This document shows positions 26,934 through 36,380 of a DNA stretch of 64,000 nt, in pieces. Within the stretch, counting starts at the first letter, position 1; every line of letters starts with the position of its first letter. The translations under genes were made by a program, and so were the position numbers. Below the pieces are notes generated by a model. It searched no databases. It was not told the origin of the DNA and saw only the letters and a program-made list of their open reading frames with translations. This DNA comes from Leptospira fluminis (lineage in GTDB: Bacteria; Spirochaetota; Leptospiria; Leptospirales; Leptospiraceae): assembly GCF_004771275.1 (NCBI RefSeq), contig NZ_RQEV01000001.1:1-64000 (forward strand), written 5' to 3'.

Positions 26934-27552
26934 TCCGAAAGCGTTAGCAAAGGAAGAAATCGAATATTATTATTCCTTGTTACAGGAAGAGGTAACCGAA
27001 TACAATTGCGGCTCCCTCTGCGCACCTTCCAACGGAGGAGTTCCCGTCTGCTGCCAGGCGGACAACGCCCTCCCTGCCCTCTACAAGTCGGAATACGAGA
27101 TGCTTTCCGCACGAACCGATCTTTGGAAGGAATACGTCCCGGCAACCAAACAGGAAAAAAAGGAATTCGCTGAATACGATCTTAGGAAGATCACGTTTTG
27201 CGAATGCAAAGGAATCGAACATTGCGAGCGGGAAAATAGATCCATCAGTTGCCGCACTTTTCCTTTGGAACCCTACTTGGACACGAGAGGGATCCTTATC
27301 GGGCTGGTGTTTATGAGGGAGTTCTTAACCAAGTGCCCGCTCACGACCAAAGCCAAGGACATCCGACAGGCATTCATAGACAGCCATTTTCTTTTTTGGG
27401 AGAAATTGCTCTTCAGATTGGACTCGGAATACGAGGTCTACTGGGACTCTAGTCGCGCCTATCGAAGGTGGAGCAAACGCACCGGAAAACCGCTGACCAT
27501 CCTCTTTCCCAGTCATTTGAAAGGCAAAGAATACCTGAAAAAGTACTGCTGA
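26911..27552 (+). CDS. YkgJ-like cysteine-cluster protein
   Basis: The 213-residue protein has grouped cysteines: NCGSLC, VPVCCQ, FCECKGIEHCE and SCRTFPLEP. This layout, especially the CC pair and the C-R-x-F-P element, resembles the YkgJ family of putative zinc/iron-chelating proteins. No signal peptide or membrane segment is seen, so it is probably cytoplasmic. It overlaps the J-like gene and is likely co-translated with it. The metal and function are unknown. Confidence 0.65.
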   Translation: MKKAAKLDPKALAKEEIEYYYSLLQEEVTEYNCGSLCAPSNGGVPVCCQADNALPALYKSEYEMLSARTDLWKEYVPATKQEKKEFAEYDLRKITFCECKGIEHCERENRSISCRTFPLEPYLDTRGILIGLVFMREFLTKCPLTTKAKDIRQAFIDSHFLFWEKLLFRLDSEYEVYWDSSRAYRRWSKRTGKPLTILFPSHLKGKEYLKKYC

Positions 27553-27630
27553 ATCCGGAGACGAGAGGGTCTCTTCCCCCGCTCCATTTTCATCCGATCA
27601 TCTTCGGACTCGCAGTCTCTATTTTTTTAT

Positions 27631-27646
27631 ATTGAACGGTCTATTT
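27631..27646. promoter_or_regulatory. Possible TetR self-operator
   Basis: Read on the minus strand the site is AATAGACCGTTCAA, resembling the TAGACC-type sites bound by LmrA/YxaF-like TetR proteins. It lies about 20 bases upstream of the TetR start codon. Only one good half-site is visible. Confidence 0.3.
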
Positions 27647-27666
27647 ATTCATGATACTATATCCCG

Positions 27667-28251
27667 ATGGGAGAAAAGGGAGAAAAATCCAGAGAACGAA
27701 TGATCCGCGCCATGGCGGAAGCATTGGAAATCCGAGGTTATTCCGGAACGGGATTGAACGATATTGTGGAAGCGTCCGGCGCTCCCAAAGGGTCGATATA
27801 CTTTCACTTTCCCGGAGGAAAAGAGGAACTAGCCGCGGAAGCTTTGAATACTTCGGGAGAGGAAATGGGGGAATTGTTCCAAAAAACCCTCCGATCCTCC
27901 AAGTCGGCCGCTAACGGAATCGAGAACATCCTTTCTGCACTCGAGACAAAGATGATCGAATCGGAATTCCGGAAAGGCTGTCCGATTTCCACCACTGCCA
28001 ACGAAACTTCTTCGGAAAACGGGGTGGTCGGCCTGACTTGTAGAAACGTATTCAAAAATTGGAATTCTAAATTGGAATTATTCCTAAGAAGCTTCGGATA
28101 CGGAAAAGCGAGAGCGACCGAACTTTCGGTAGCCTTATTGTCCCTCATGGAAGGAGCGATTTTACTCTCGAGAACCAACAAAGATATCAGACCTCTGAGA
28201 ACCGCGGCAAAAACCGCAAGACAATTGCTCGCGATAGAGGACAAGAGATGA
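27667..28251 (+). CDS. TetR-family transcriptional regulator, LmrA/YxaF-like
   Basis: The 194-residue protein has an N-terminal TetR helix-turn-helix (MIRAMAEALEIRGYSGTGLNDIVEASGAPKGSIYFHFPGGKEEL). Its ligand domain has the GCPISTTANE motif typical of the LmrA/YxaF subgroup, whose members sense small aromatic or drug-like molecules. It has its own upstream region with a possible operator. Neither neighbour is an obvious efflux gene, so the target is unknown. Confidence 0.88.
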   Translation: MGEKGEKSRERMIRAMAEALEIRGYSGTGLNDIVEASGAPKGSIYFHFPGGKEELAAEALNTSGEEMGELFQKTLRSSKSAANGIENILSALETKMIESEFRKGCPISTTANETSSENGVVGLTCRNVFKNWNSKLELFLRSFGYGKARATELSVALLSLMEGAILLSRTNKDIRPLRTAAKTARQLLAIEDKR

Positions 28252-28340
28252 AACCGAAAAGAATCGTTCGGATCTTAAAGGCGGCGGAAATCGATCCGGA
28301 TTCTTTCCCTATTTGGATCCGTTAAAGAAGGGAAGTCGGC

Positions 28341-29069
28341 CTAGCGAGTCCCCGATCCGTCGTACTGGAAAAGAAAACGGAAGAGCAGAAGCTCGCTTCC
28401 CAAAATCTGTACTTCCAAGCGATTTTCTCCGGGTACGAAACACCTTCCCGGAAAGGCGGCCAAGATTCTTCTGGTTTCTTCCTCGTAGTGGTGCCTCGCT
28501 TTTTTTCGGGGAAGCGTCAGGGATTTGTAGGCTTCCTGGGGAGTTTTCGGATATCTCTCCACCTGACCGAAAGCTGCCTCCGGAAAAACGACATACGTAT
28601 AAGGGTATTCTAATTTATCAACTGCATCGCATTCACCCAATCTGATTCCGGTTTCTCCCAGATCGGAAACCTCCCGTCCGCCCACTTTCGGTTTGATGAT
28701 GATCAAAAACACCCTAGCTCCGAACTTCTCCATTTCGGAAAACCCCTCCTGCACATGATCCGAATCCGATTCCGGTCTGGAAAAATTATTCGGATCCGCC
28801 AGAATCTTCTTTAATCTCTCCGATCCGATTTCGGAGGCGCTTACCAAAAACGCTCCGCTCCATACGTTTGAATCCGGAGTTCCTTTTTTGGATTCGATCC
28901 CGGGAGAAGGTGCCGAGCGGACAAAATTTACTTGGGACCTACAGGAGAGAACATAGAAGAAAAGAGGGATCCAGAGGAGAGGAGTGTACCAAACCCGCAA
29001 AAGAAAAAAAAGGGATTTCACCTGAAAACCCATCCTCCGCCTCGCCGGATTGTCTTCCCTCGAATTCAT
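28341..29069 (-). CDS. Putative lipoprotein, last gene of the ribH operon
   Basis: The 242-residue protein has a hydrophobic N-terminal segment (WYTPLLWIPLFFYVLSC) with a lipobox-like VLSC at about residue 43. The mature part is alpha/beta, with VFLIIIKPKVGG and YTYVVFPEAAFG strands, and has no known motif. The first ATG overlaps the stop of the HEAT-repeat gene (ATGA) and is preferred, although the ATG at 29033 would give a shorter, more usual signal. Confidence 0.6.
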   Translation of the reverse strand: MNSREDNPARRRMGFQVKSLFFLLRVWYTPLLWIPLFFYVLSCRSQVNFVRSAPSPGIESKKGTPDSNVWSGAFLVSASEIGSERLKKILADPNNFSRPESDSDHVQEGFSEMEKFGARVFLIIIKPKVGGREVSDLGETGIRLGECDAVDKLEYPYTYVVFPEAAFGQVERYPKTPQEAYKSLTLPRKKARHHYEEETRRILAAFPGRCFVPGENRLEVQILGSELLLFRFLFQYDGSGTR

Positions 29070-30385
29070 CTGGTCGTCTTGATCAGCAGAATTTCCCGAG
29101 TAGCCCTTTCCAACTCAGACTTGACTTCAGGGGTCTTTTCGAAGACATAGGCGTCGAATAACGCGGGAAGACAATCCGGATCTCCGATGACCCGGATCGT
29201 ATCCACTGCTTGCATCCGTAAGGACAATTTTTCCCTTCGGTTCGAAGCGAACGTGATGAGGGCCGGAACGGAAGTTTTTTCCTTAAGATCGCCTAATGCT
29301 CGCAAGATGGAAAGCTTTACGTCCTGGTTTTTTTCCTTATCCAAAATCCTCTTTAAATCCGTGGCACCCGGGTTGTACGCCAGCTTTCCCACAGCCTCCG
29401 CGGCTCTAGAACGGAGAGCCGGGTCCTTATCGTTTTCCAAAACTGTAAGCAACCCCTGTCCTCCGCCGTGATTCCCCAAATCCAGCAAAAGGTCCATCAT
29501 CCTGATTTTCAGGCTATTGATGGATTCCCGGGCAAGCTGTTCGGAGACCGATTTTGCCCCTTGCTTGTCCCCGAAGGGAAACAGGGCCTCTACGCAAACC
29601 GCACGGAGATCCGGATTCTGTTCGGTGATCCCCTTATAAAAAAGGGAAATGTATTGCCTGCTTTTCCTGTCTTTTAGGATTTCCAGGGCGTGATAGCGTA
29701 CGTCCTCGTCTTCGTCGGTGGCAGCCATCTTCGGAATCAGGCCCCTTGAATCGAATATATTATTTTTTTGCAATATAATAAAAAACTTACTTCTAAGCGC
29801 CGGACTTTCGTCTGAGGCGAATTTCTGTATCAAATTCTGGACCCGCTCATCCTTGATCCAAACCGAGGATTCTAAAAAATATTCCCGAAAAATCGGATTC
29901 GGGGAGTTTGCCAGATCCAGAACGTAAGGCATGGCACGATCGTCCTTCATAAGTTGGACGTTACGATATGCGATCTGCCGCAATTCGAAGTCGGTATGAG
30001 TAAGACCTTCGATTACCACGTAGATAAGTCTTTTTTCTTTTTTCTTTTCTGCAAGATCCAGAACACGCTTTCGGATCTCTATCTTTTTGGTGATCTTAAA
30101 CAGACTTTCGCATTCGGAACTCCAATTCGGAGCGAGAGAATCCAAATCCTCCGTTTCCGAAAAGAGATCCAGAATCGCGAAGAGAGTGTCTTCTCTGGTA
30201 TCGGGATCGGAAAGGATTTTCGGAAGCTCCTTTACCAAGTCGGATCGCGAACGGCTACGTATCTCCCGGATCGCTCTGGCCTGTTTTCTGCCTCCGGAAA
30301 GGACCTCCTCTCGGAAAGGATCCTTTGCTTCCTCGGAAAATACCGAGAAGGAAAACACGGAATAGGTGCAGAAGAGAAGCGGCAA
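29066..30385 (-). CDS. Exported HEAT-repeat protein
   Basis: The 439-residue protein is built from HEAT-like helical repeats, such as DVRYHALEILKDRKSRQYISLFYKGI, ALRSRAAEAVGKLAYNPGATDLKRIL and VKLSILRALGDLKEKTSVPALITFA. A signal peptide is present (LLFCTYSVFSFSVFS). The start is uncertain. TTG at 30385 has no ribosome site, whereas a CTG at 30400, overlapping the upstream TGA, has GGGAGG eight bases before it and would add MKRIL, a better signal-peptide start. It probably acts as a protein-binding scaffold in the periplasm. Confidence 0.75.
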   Translation of the reverse strand: MPLLFCTYSVFSFSVFSEEAKDPFREEVLSGGRKQARAIREIRSRSRSDLVKELPKILSDPDTREDTLFAILDLFSETEDLDSLAPNWSSECESLFKITKKIEIRKRVLDLAEKKKEKRLIYVVIEGLTHTDFELRQIAYRNVQLMKDDRAMPYVLDLANSPNPIFREYFLESSVWIKDERVQNLIQKFASDESPALRSKFFIILQKNNIFDSRGLIPKMAATDEDEDVRYHALEILKDRKSRQYISLFYKGITEQNPDLRAVCVEALFPFGDKQGAKSVSEQLARESINSLKIRMMDLLLDLGNHGGGQGLLTVLENDKDPALRSRAAEAVGKLAYNPGATDLKRILDKEKNQDVKLSILRALGDLKEKTSVPALITFASNRREKLSLRMQAVDTIRVIGDPDCLPALFDAYVFEKTPEVKSELERATREILLIKTTR

Positions 30386-30396
30386 AAGAATCCGTT

Positions 30397-32466
30397 TCAG
30401 AAAGCTCCCTCCCTTATGGAAGCCCCTTCCAAAGCCGCAGCGGCAGCCCTTTTATTATCGTACGCTTCCGTATTGGAAGGATCCAAATCGATCGAATTCT
30501 GAAACGAACGTACGGCTTTTTTGTATTCTCCGTTTTTGTAATACGCGACTCCTAAATAATTGTAGGCTGTCGACGCCGTCTTAGGTCGGACTTCGGATCT
30601 GACGATGGCGGTCAGTTCTTCGATCGCCTTTTCCCGATCCAGTACCGAATTGGAATCCAAAAGGATCTTGGTCAAAACCAGTCTCCCTTCATAATCCTCC
30701 GGATTCATATGGGCCGAACGATAGGCCTCGTCCTTTGCTCGATTCCGTAGATCCGGGTCCTTGGATTTATTGTACAAAAGGGCGAGTTTTTTATGGGCTT
30801 GCTGGAGTTCCGCCGGGTTCCGTGATTGGTTCAACACCTGTAACAGTATCTTTTCGGCGTTCGAGCTCTGATTGGAACCGACATAAGCCTCCCCGAGTTT
30901 CAATGCGACCTTATAATAATCTTCCTTTTGCTTAACGATGGCCGAATATTCCTCTATCGCCTCCCGATAGAACTTATTTTCCAGATAATAGTCGCCTAAC
31001 GCTTCCTTAGGTTTGATGTCCGAAGGATCCAAGTAGGCGGCCCGACGGAAATTCTCTATCGTTTGCACTCCGTTGCCGGTATGTTTATATACTAGACCTA
31101 AATTATAATATGCTTTTGCGTTTTTGGGATTGATCTCGATCAGACGATTCAGGTAGGTGATCGCCTCTCCGTATCGTTCCATCTGATCCAGGACCACGCC
31201 CAGATTCAATAAAGCCGTTTCGGTAAAGCTATCTCCCGGAGTGGAATCCACGATCCGACGATACGTTTCCTCCGCGGCAAGCAAGTCTCCGCGATTGTAA
31301 TAAGTCTCCGCCAATTGGAAAAGAAGGTCCAGATTATTGGGATTGTATTTCAGACCTTTCTGCAACGTGCTTATGGACTGTTCTCCCTGATTCAATTGTT
31401 CGAAGGATTCCGCAATGGAACGGAAAATTTCCGGGTCGCTGGCACCCGCCTGTTTTGCGAGTTCCAGATATTTCAACGCTTCCTCCTGCTTTCCGTTTTT
31501 CTTAAGTACCACGGAAAGATTGTACAGAGCTTTCGCGTCGTTAGGAGAAAGGTTGGCCGCTTCACGAAAATAATGTTCGGCCGCAACCAATTCGCCGCGA
31601 TTGTATGCGATGTTTCCCAAATAGGAATTCGACAACGCCGCGAGTTTTCCGCCGCGGGACCTTAGGACCACGAGCTTGAACTGTTCTTCCGCCTGGGGGA
31701 GTTCCCCTTTTTTGAAATAACTCACCGCCAAATTGTAAGTAAGGTACGGGTCGTCCGGCGAGGACGAAAGGCCTCGCTTGTAAGAATCTATGGCCGCGTC
31801 CGGATCGTTGATTTCGTTGAACAGATTTCCCGCGAGTAACGCGATCCTAGGATCGTCGGGAGCCAACTCCTTGGCCTTCATCGCCGTGGAACGAGCGTCC
31901 GCAAATTGGCCGTTATGCTTATAAGCCAAAGTCAGGTTGTAATAGGCGTGCACGTTTTTCGGATCGTAAAGAATCGCTTTTTGAAGCCTTTCGATCGCGA
32001 GCGGAAAACGCCCGGCTTCGTCATGGATCACTCCGAGCACCGTCAAAGCTAGAGATTTTTCGGGTTCCGTGGAAGGTCCGTTCAGGAATTCCGTACAGTA
32101 ATCGAATGCCTGACGAGTAAATCTTTCCTTATACAGATTGATGCACTTCGTAAGCTGCGGATTTGCGGAACCTTCCGGGAGATAGGGTCTCTCTAACAGG
32201 CGACTAATATCTCCCTTGGGTGCAAGTAGGTCCTTACTTCCCGTAAATCCCCCTCCGGCAATTTCTCCCGAGCGATGGGAAAGGTAATACCACCCGGCCG
32301 CCAGAAATGCCAGAAGAATCAGGAGCACCATGGCCGCCCAAAAAAAGGCGAGTTTATTATAGGAACGACGCGGTTGAAAGGACTCTGGCTCCTCTCCGTA
32401 ATACGCCGAGGGTTTAGGTTCTTCCGTCTCCAGGAAGATCCGGTTTTTGCGGATCGGGTTTTCCAT
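30397..32466 (-). CDS. Membrane-anchored TPR-repeat protein
   Basis: The 689-residue protein has a single membrane segment at about 40-62 ([23 protein letters not shown]), then about fourteen TPR units to the C-terminus ([32 protein letters not shown] and repeats). The repeats face the periplasm, and it is likely a scaffold for envelope assembly. The 5' end overlaps nusB by 53 bases and the 3' end nearly abuts the HEAT gene, so all belong to one operon. Confidence 0.85.
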   Translation of the reverse strand: MENPIRKNRIFLETEEPKPSAYYGEEPESFQPRRSYNKLAFFWAAMVLLILLAFLAAGWYYLSHRSGEIAGGGFTGSKDLLAPKGDISRLLERPYLPEGSANPQLTKCINLYKERFTRQAFDYCTEFLNGPSTEPEKSLALTVLGVIHDEAGRFPLAIERLQKAILYDPKNVHAYYNLTLAYKHNGQFADARSTAMKAKELAPDDPRIALLAGNLFNEINDPDAAIDSYKRGLSSSPDDPYLTYNLAVSYFKKGELPQAEEQFKLVVLRSRGGKLAALSNSYLGNIAYNRGELVAAEHYFREAANLSPNDAKALYNLSVVLKKNGKQEEALKYLELAKQAGASDPEIFRSIAESFEQLNQGEQSISTLQKGLKYNPNNLDLLFQLAETYYNRGDLLAAEETYRRIVDSTPGDSFTETALLNLGVVLDQMERYGEAITYLNRLIEINPKNAKAYYNLGLVYKHTGNGVQTIENFRRAAYLDPSDIKPKEALGDYYLENKFYREAIEEYSAIVKQKEDYYKVALKLGEAYVGSNQSSNAEKILLQVLNQSRNPAELQQAHKKLALLYNKSKDPDLRNRAKDEAYRSAHMNPEDYEGRLVLTKILLDSNSVLDREKAIEELTAIVRSEVRPKTASTAYNYLGVAYYKNGEYKKAVRSFQNSIDLDPSNTEAYDNKRAAAAALEGASIREGAF

Positions 32467-32878
32467 GTCGGTTGGTCTCGTACTGGAGGATGGAGTTTAG
32501 GATCCCGTTGATAAACGGCACGGAATTTTCACTCTCGAACTCTTTGGTTAATTCGACCGCTTCGTCGATTACGACGACCGGCGGGATTTCCATGGAGTTG
32601 AGAAGCCCGTAGATGGACAAGCGTAGTATGCACTTATTCACCGGAGAAATTCTTTCAAAATCCCAGTTCCTCGAGTATTTCTTGATTAAAGTATCGATGG
32701 CTTCGGAATTTTTCACAACCCCATTTATGATCGAAACCGCGAAATCCCTCTCTTCCGTTTCGATTTTTTTATCGTACCATTTGAATTTCAAAACCTCGGA
32801 AATGGGAGGCTTGACTAGTTCCAACTGATAAAGCGCCATTACGGCGATCTCCCTGGCCTTCCTTCTGGAAACGGACAT
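32414..32878 (-). CDS. nusB: Transcription antitermination factor NusB
   Basis: The 154-residue all-helical RNA-binding protein works with NusE on rRNA antitermination. Landmarks are [16 protein letters not shown] at the N-terminus and [32 protein letters not shown] near the C-terminus. The tail beyond about residue 140 is longer than usual and overlaps the TPR gene. It follows ribH by three bases, a common pairing in bacteria. Confidence 0.95.
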   Translation of the reverse strand: MSVSRRKAREIAVMALYQLELVKPPISEVLKFKWYDKKIETEERDFAVSIINGVVKNSEAIDTLIKKYSRNWDFERISPVNKCILRLSIYGLLNSMEIPPVVVIDEAVELTKEFESENSVPFINGILNSILQYETNRHGKPDPQKPDLPGDGRT

Positions 32879-32881
32879 GGA

Positions 32882-33343
32882 TCAGAGGAGAGCCAGCAGA
32901 TTTACCATCTCGACGGCGGTCAACGCGGCTTCATAGCCCTTGTTTCCCGCCTTCGTACCTGCCCTCTCTACGGCTTGCTCGATCGTGTCCGTAGTCAACA
33001 CTCCGAAAACGACAGGTAAGGAATACTGGACTCCGATGGAACCGACCTTGGCGGATTCTCCCGCAACAAAATCGAAATGGGCGGTAGCGCCGCGGATCAC
33101 CGCACCCAAGCAAATGATGGAATCGTATTTTTTAGACGCGGCAGCTTTGGAAACCACGACGGGAAATTCGTACGCGCCCGGAATCCGAACGACGGTAATA
33201 TCCTTGTCTTCCACTCCGGCGGCGTTCAGAGCATCCAAAGCCCCTTTTAAAAGACTTTCTACGATGAATTCGTTAAAACGGGATGCGATGACGCAATGTT
33301 TTTGGCCAGAGCCGTTCAGTTTTGCTTTAAGTTCCTTGGGCAT
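32882..33343 (-). CDS. ribH: 6,7-dimethyl-8-ribityllumazine synthase
   Basis: The 153-residue subunit catalyses the penultimate step of riboflavin synthesis and normally forms icosahedral or pentameric shells. Landmarks are [44 protein letters not shown] (with the catalytic His) and [25 protein letters not shown] take the ATG at 33343 giving MPKELKAKL. The frame is open further upstream but the extra residues do not fit the family. It is the first gene of the minus-strand operon. Confidence 0.95.
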   Translation of the reverse strand: MPKELKAKLNGSGQKHCVIASRFNEFIVESLLKGALDALNAAGVEDKDITVVRIPGAYEFPVVVSKAAASKKYDSIICLGAVIRGATAHFDFVAGESAKVGSIGVQYSLPVVFGVLTTDTIEQAVERAGTKAGNKGYEAALTAVEMVNLLALL

Positions 33344-33390
33344 CGGTTTCCTAGTTGATTCTATTATCGAAAAAACACAAGTTACCCTAT

Positions 33391-34170
33391 GTGGCAACCG
33401 GAAAAGAACCTCGATCTGCCAAATTATTCCTTCTTGCGGGAACCTTCTTTGCGACTAGTTGCGCCTCCCTACAATCGCTTTGGAAACCGGAAGATCTGTT
33501 CGTAAAGAGCCTGCAACTCCCGGCTTGGGTTTTGGATTCGTCGATCAAATTGCGGGTGTTTAACGACACTCCTAACACGGCCAATCCGGAAGACGCCCTT
33601 CCCGAAGACGACATCGCATTCTATTCCGGAAATGCAAGAGTGTTGATGGCGGCGTCTCCCGCAGCCATGAAAGACATATACAAAATGGCGGGTTGCTTGG
33701 ACGGCACGGAATTGGTGACCATCCGAGGAAATAAGATCACCGAAAACCAGGAAGATATCTGGTACGGCATTTGCCGTAGCGGAGCCTCCGACATGGTAGT
33801 CTTCAAGGTATTCGATATGGGAAACGAAAGCCTATATAGATTGTACGAGGAAGAACTCCTTCCGAGTTGGGAAGAAGCCCGAAAAATCATGCAAACCAAT
33901 CCGGAAAAAGCGATGCGCTTAGCGAACCGTTTGGTCGAACACGAACCGGCCCATCCCGGAGCCAGAAGGCTCTTAGGGAGCCTTTACTTAAAATCCGGTT
34001 ATTGCCTTGGAGCCGTACGAAATTATCGGATCTATCTTCGTATCATGCCGCACACGCCGGAAAAGGGCAAAATCGACGCCTTGCTCAACAAATCCTGCAA
34101 GGACGGTCTAGTTCCGAAAAAGAAAGAACAAAAAGAGTTCTCGGAAGAACTCCCTCATCTGGGGGAATAG
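33391..34170 (+). CDS. Putative lipoprotein with TPR-like tail
   Basis: The protein has about 259 residues with a lipoprotein-type signal ([14 protein letters not shown]). Near 60-150 there is an alpha/beta stretch with a Cys pair (AGCLDG and GICRSG). The last 90 residues look like TPR helices ([40 protein letters not shown]). The start is uncertain: GTG at 33391 gives a compact signal peptide, and TTG at 33355 gives 12 more residues. It diverges from ribH over a very short region. Confidence 0.65.
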   Translation: MATGKEPRSAKLFLLAGTFFATSCASLQSLWKPEDLFVKSLQLPAWVLDSSIKLRVFNDTPNTANPEDALPEDDIAFYSGNARVLMAASPAAMKDIYKMAGCLDGTELVTIRGNKITENQEDIWYGICRSGASDMVVFKVFDMGNESLYRLYEEELLPSWEEARKIMQTNPEKAMRLANRLVEHEPAHPGARRLLGSLYLKSGYCLGAVRNYRIYLRIMPHTPEKGKIDALLNKSCKDGLVPKKKEQKEFSEELPHLGE

Positions 34171-34212
34171 GTTCAGAAAAAAAAAGGATTCCGGAAGTCG
34201 ATTCCTTCCCGG

Positions 34213-34380
34213 TTACTCCTTGATTCTAAGAACGAGCGTGATCTTTCCGTCGGGCCTTTCCACGACTTCGAAACCCTCTTCCTTCAAGGACTTTTTGATC
34301 TTATAAAAACCTAGGTTCACCACTTTCGGTATGCCCTTTTTAGAAGGACGGGAGTTGAATTCGTCGGGAAGAGCTTCCAT
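34213..34380 (-). CDS. Small 55-residue protein, hypothetical
   Basis: A short open frame begins ATG GAA GCT at 34380 and ends TAA at 34213. It encodes a basic protein with helix then strand (KVVNLGFYKIKKSLKEEGF, then VERPDGKITLVLRI). The composition is protein-like and codon use matches its neighbours. It fills an otherwise empty gap of 285 bases between two plus-strand genes. The ribosome site is weak. I do not recognise a family. Confidence 0.6.
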   Translation of the reverse strand: MEALPDEFNSRPSKKGIPKVVNLGFYKIKKSLKEEGFEVVERPDGKITLVLRIKE

Positions 34381-34455
34381 TCATTCTAGTTTCGGTCCGA
34401 AAGGTTCGCGTCTTGACCTTGACAGCAGAAATTCCTTCGGAGAAATGAGACTTAA

Positions 34456-35043
34456 ATGAAAAGGACATTCCTCGCTATTCTTGTTCTCCCGCTTTTGGGA
34501 GCCGGAATCGTGGGAGTTCTTTTTCCGGAATGGTTCGACTCTCCGGCTCTAGTCTGGTTATTTTCCAAATCCTCCTTCGTCGTTTTTCTATTGGTTCTGC
34601 TCTTGGCCGCCGCCGCCATTTTGAGAGTTCTTCTTCGGGCCAGGAACGCGATTCACGCTCAGACCGCTGCCGTGGAATCCCATCTCAGGAATATCTTGGA
34701 CGAGCTCGTACAGGATTCCCAGGCCCTGGAAGGTTTTTTAAGAACCGATCTTCCCCAAATGGAGGAAAGGTTGAAGGTTTCCAAAGAGACTCTTCCGAAA
34801 GAGGTATTCTCCTCGTATCATTCGATCTGGACCAGAATCCGCACCGACGCCGAAGCCGCGTTCCGTGATCTGGAGAATCTCCCTCTCGAACCTCAGACTC
34901 AGGAGATGCACAAAAAAAGGTCGGAAATTATTTTAGAATATAAAGATTTACTAAACCGTCATACCCGAGCCAAGACGATTCTGGAAAGGGTGAGGGCGGA
35001 CCTTTCCCTTTTAAAGGAAAGACTAAAGGAGAGAAATTGCTGA
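34456..35043 (+). CDS. Membrane protein with C-terminal coiled coil
   Basis: The 195-residue protein has two membrane segments (about 5-22 and 38-58), then a helical cytoplasmic or periplasmic domain with coiled-coil character (about 65-190). The family is not recognised. Its last bases overlap the TTG start of the amidase gene, so the two are coupled. Confidence 0.65.
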   Translation: MKRTFLAILVLPLLGAGIVGVLFPEWFDSPALVWLFSKSSFVVFLLVLLLAAAAILRVLLRARNAIHAQTAAVESHLRNILDELVQDSQALEGFLRTDLPQMEERLKVSKETLPKEVFSSYHSIWTRIRTDAEAAFRDLENLPLEPQTQEMHKKRSEIILEYKDLLNRHTRAKTILERVRADLSLLKERLKERNC

Positions 35044-36380
35044 ATATCAGAGCGGTCGTAATGATCGCGATCCTTACCGTTCGTTGCAACGCAGGACAAC
35101 CCGTAGCGCCCGAAACCGCCGAAGGGAAAATCCAAGAACCTACGTTTCCGATCCTTTCCCTTTTAAAGCCCGGAGAAAATACGGCCGATTTGTCTTCCCC
35201 TAGAAAGGGAAATAAGACCAAAGGTATTCTGCTGCACCATACGAGGGGACTTTCCCCCGAGGAATATATTCGCAAAAGCGCCGCAGGCGGTTGGCTCGTC
35301 CATTACCTGGTAGACAGATCCGGAAAAATCTATGGGACCGAGGACCCGGATAAAATCCGGCTGAAGGCGGCGCCCAAAACCGACGAAGAAGTCATTCACG
35401 TCAGTTGGGAAGGAAATCGAGACGAAATCCTGAAACGCCCCTTACAAAAGAAAGCTTTTCTGAAGTTGGTACGAAGGATCGCTTCGGATTACAAAATTCC
35501 TTTTACGAACTACGATATAGATTCGAAGAACGGAATCTTTACGCATTCCCAGGCCAAAAAAAGGTACGGAAGGTTCCTGGATGGCGGAGAATGCGGAAGT
35601 GAAAACGTTCTGAAGACGATTCTGGAGGAATCCGGGGGAAAATACTATTCCGAAACGGAATGGAAGGAGCGTTTCGGCCCGGATTGGGTATTGAGGAGAG
35701 AAAAACCGTTTAGCGGCCCCGCGGGAGAACCCCGGGAACCTACCTACGACAAGGGGAGAGGAGTCACCCCTACACCGAAAGCGGAGTTGGAGACGATCGA
35801 AAAAACCCAAGACGGACTCCTACCGGAGGAGCGGAGACTCAGATACAATCATCGCGGGACGATCTCCGCCGATTGCGTGGTCCTGCATTTTACCGCTATT
35901 TCAGATTATAATGCTACATTAAACGTATTAGAAAAAAGAAATCTTTCCGCGACCTTTCTTGCGGACAAGGACGGAAAGATCTATCAATTGCTGGACCACC
36001 ATCTTCACGCGGCTGCCGCGGCTACGGGAACGAACCGCAATTGTTTTCAGGTGGAGATCGTAGGAAAGGATACGGAAATGCTTTTAGGCAACCCCAAGCA
36101 GACGGAAGCCGTAGCAAAACTGGTAAAGGAGCTTTCCCGAAAATACGAATTTCCGCTCAACAATAAGTCCATCGAACGTCTGAACGGAGTCTACTCCCAT
36201 ACTCAGGCTAAGAAGAAATGGGGAGGGTCCATTTTTCTGGACGCTCAGGATTTCGACCCCGGAGAACCGTACATGAAGAGGATACTGGAATCCGTAGGCG
36301 GGACGTTTTACGAGGAAAAGGATTGGCAGGATCGGAAAAGCGAGGATTGGATCCTTTTACATACGGACTTTCAGCCCTAG
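35037..36380 (+). CDS. Lipoprotein with two Amidase_2 (PGRP-like) domains
   Basis: The 447-residue protein has a short lipoprotein-like signal (VVMIAILTVRC). Domain one (about 60-200) has KGILLHHTRG, HYLVDRSGKIYG and IFTHSQAKKRYG. Domain two (about 280-425) has DCVVLHFTA, ATFLADKDGKIYQ and VYSHTQAKKKWGG, then DPG. Such N-acetylmuramoyl-L-alanine amidases use a His-His-Asp/Cys zinc site. Domain two has all three ligands visible, while domain one lacks the D of DPG and offers a Cys instead (GGECGSEN). The TTG at 35037 has AGGAG five to six bases upstream. It would act on peptidoglycan in the periplasm. Confidence 0.82.
   Translation: MLNIRAVVMIAILTVRCNAGQPVAPETAEGKIQEPTFPILSLLKPGENTADLSSPRKGNKTKGILLHHTRGLSPEEYIRKSAAGGWLVHYLVDRSGKIYGTEDPDKIRLKAAPKTDEEVIHVSWEGNRDEILKRPLQKKAFLKLVRRIASDYKIPFTNYDIDSKNGIFTHSQAKKRYGRFLDGGECGSENVLKTILEESGGKYYSETEWKERFGPDWVLRREKPFSGPAGEPREPTYDKGRGVTPTPKAELETIEKTQDGLLPEERRLRYNHRGTISADCVVLHFTAISDYNATLNVLEKRNLSATFLADKDGKIYQLLDHHLHAAAAATGTNRNCFQVEIVGKDTEMLLGNPKQTEAVAKLVKELSRKYEFPLNNKSIERLNGVYSHTQAKKKWGGSIFLDAQDFDPGEPYMKRILESVGGTFYEEKDWQDRKSEDWILLHTDFQP

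Noticed and set aside
27556..27590. Weak hairpin after the YkgJ-like gene
   Set aside because: Only five to six pairs and no T run; not convincing as a terminator.
28248..28325. 25-codon frame overlapping the TetR stop in ATGA
   Set aside because: Too short to judge, and no conserved feature is visible, although the overlap is suggestive.
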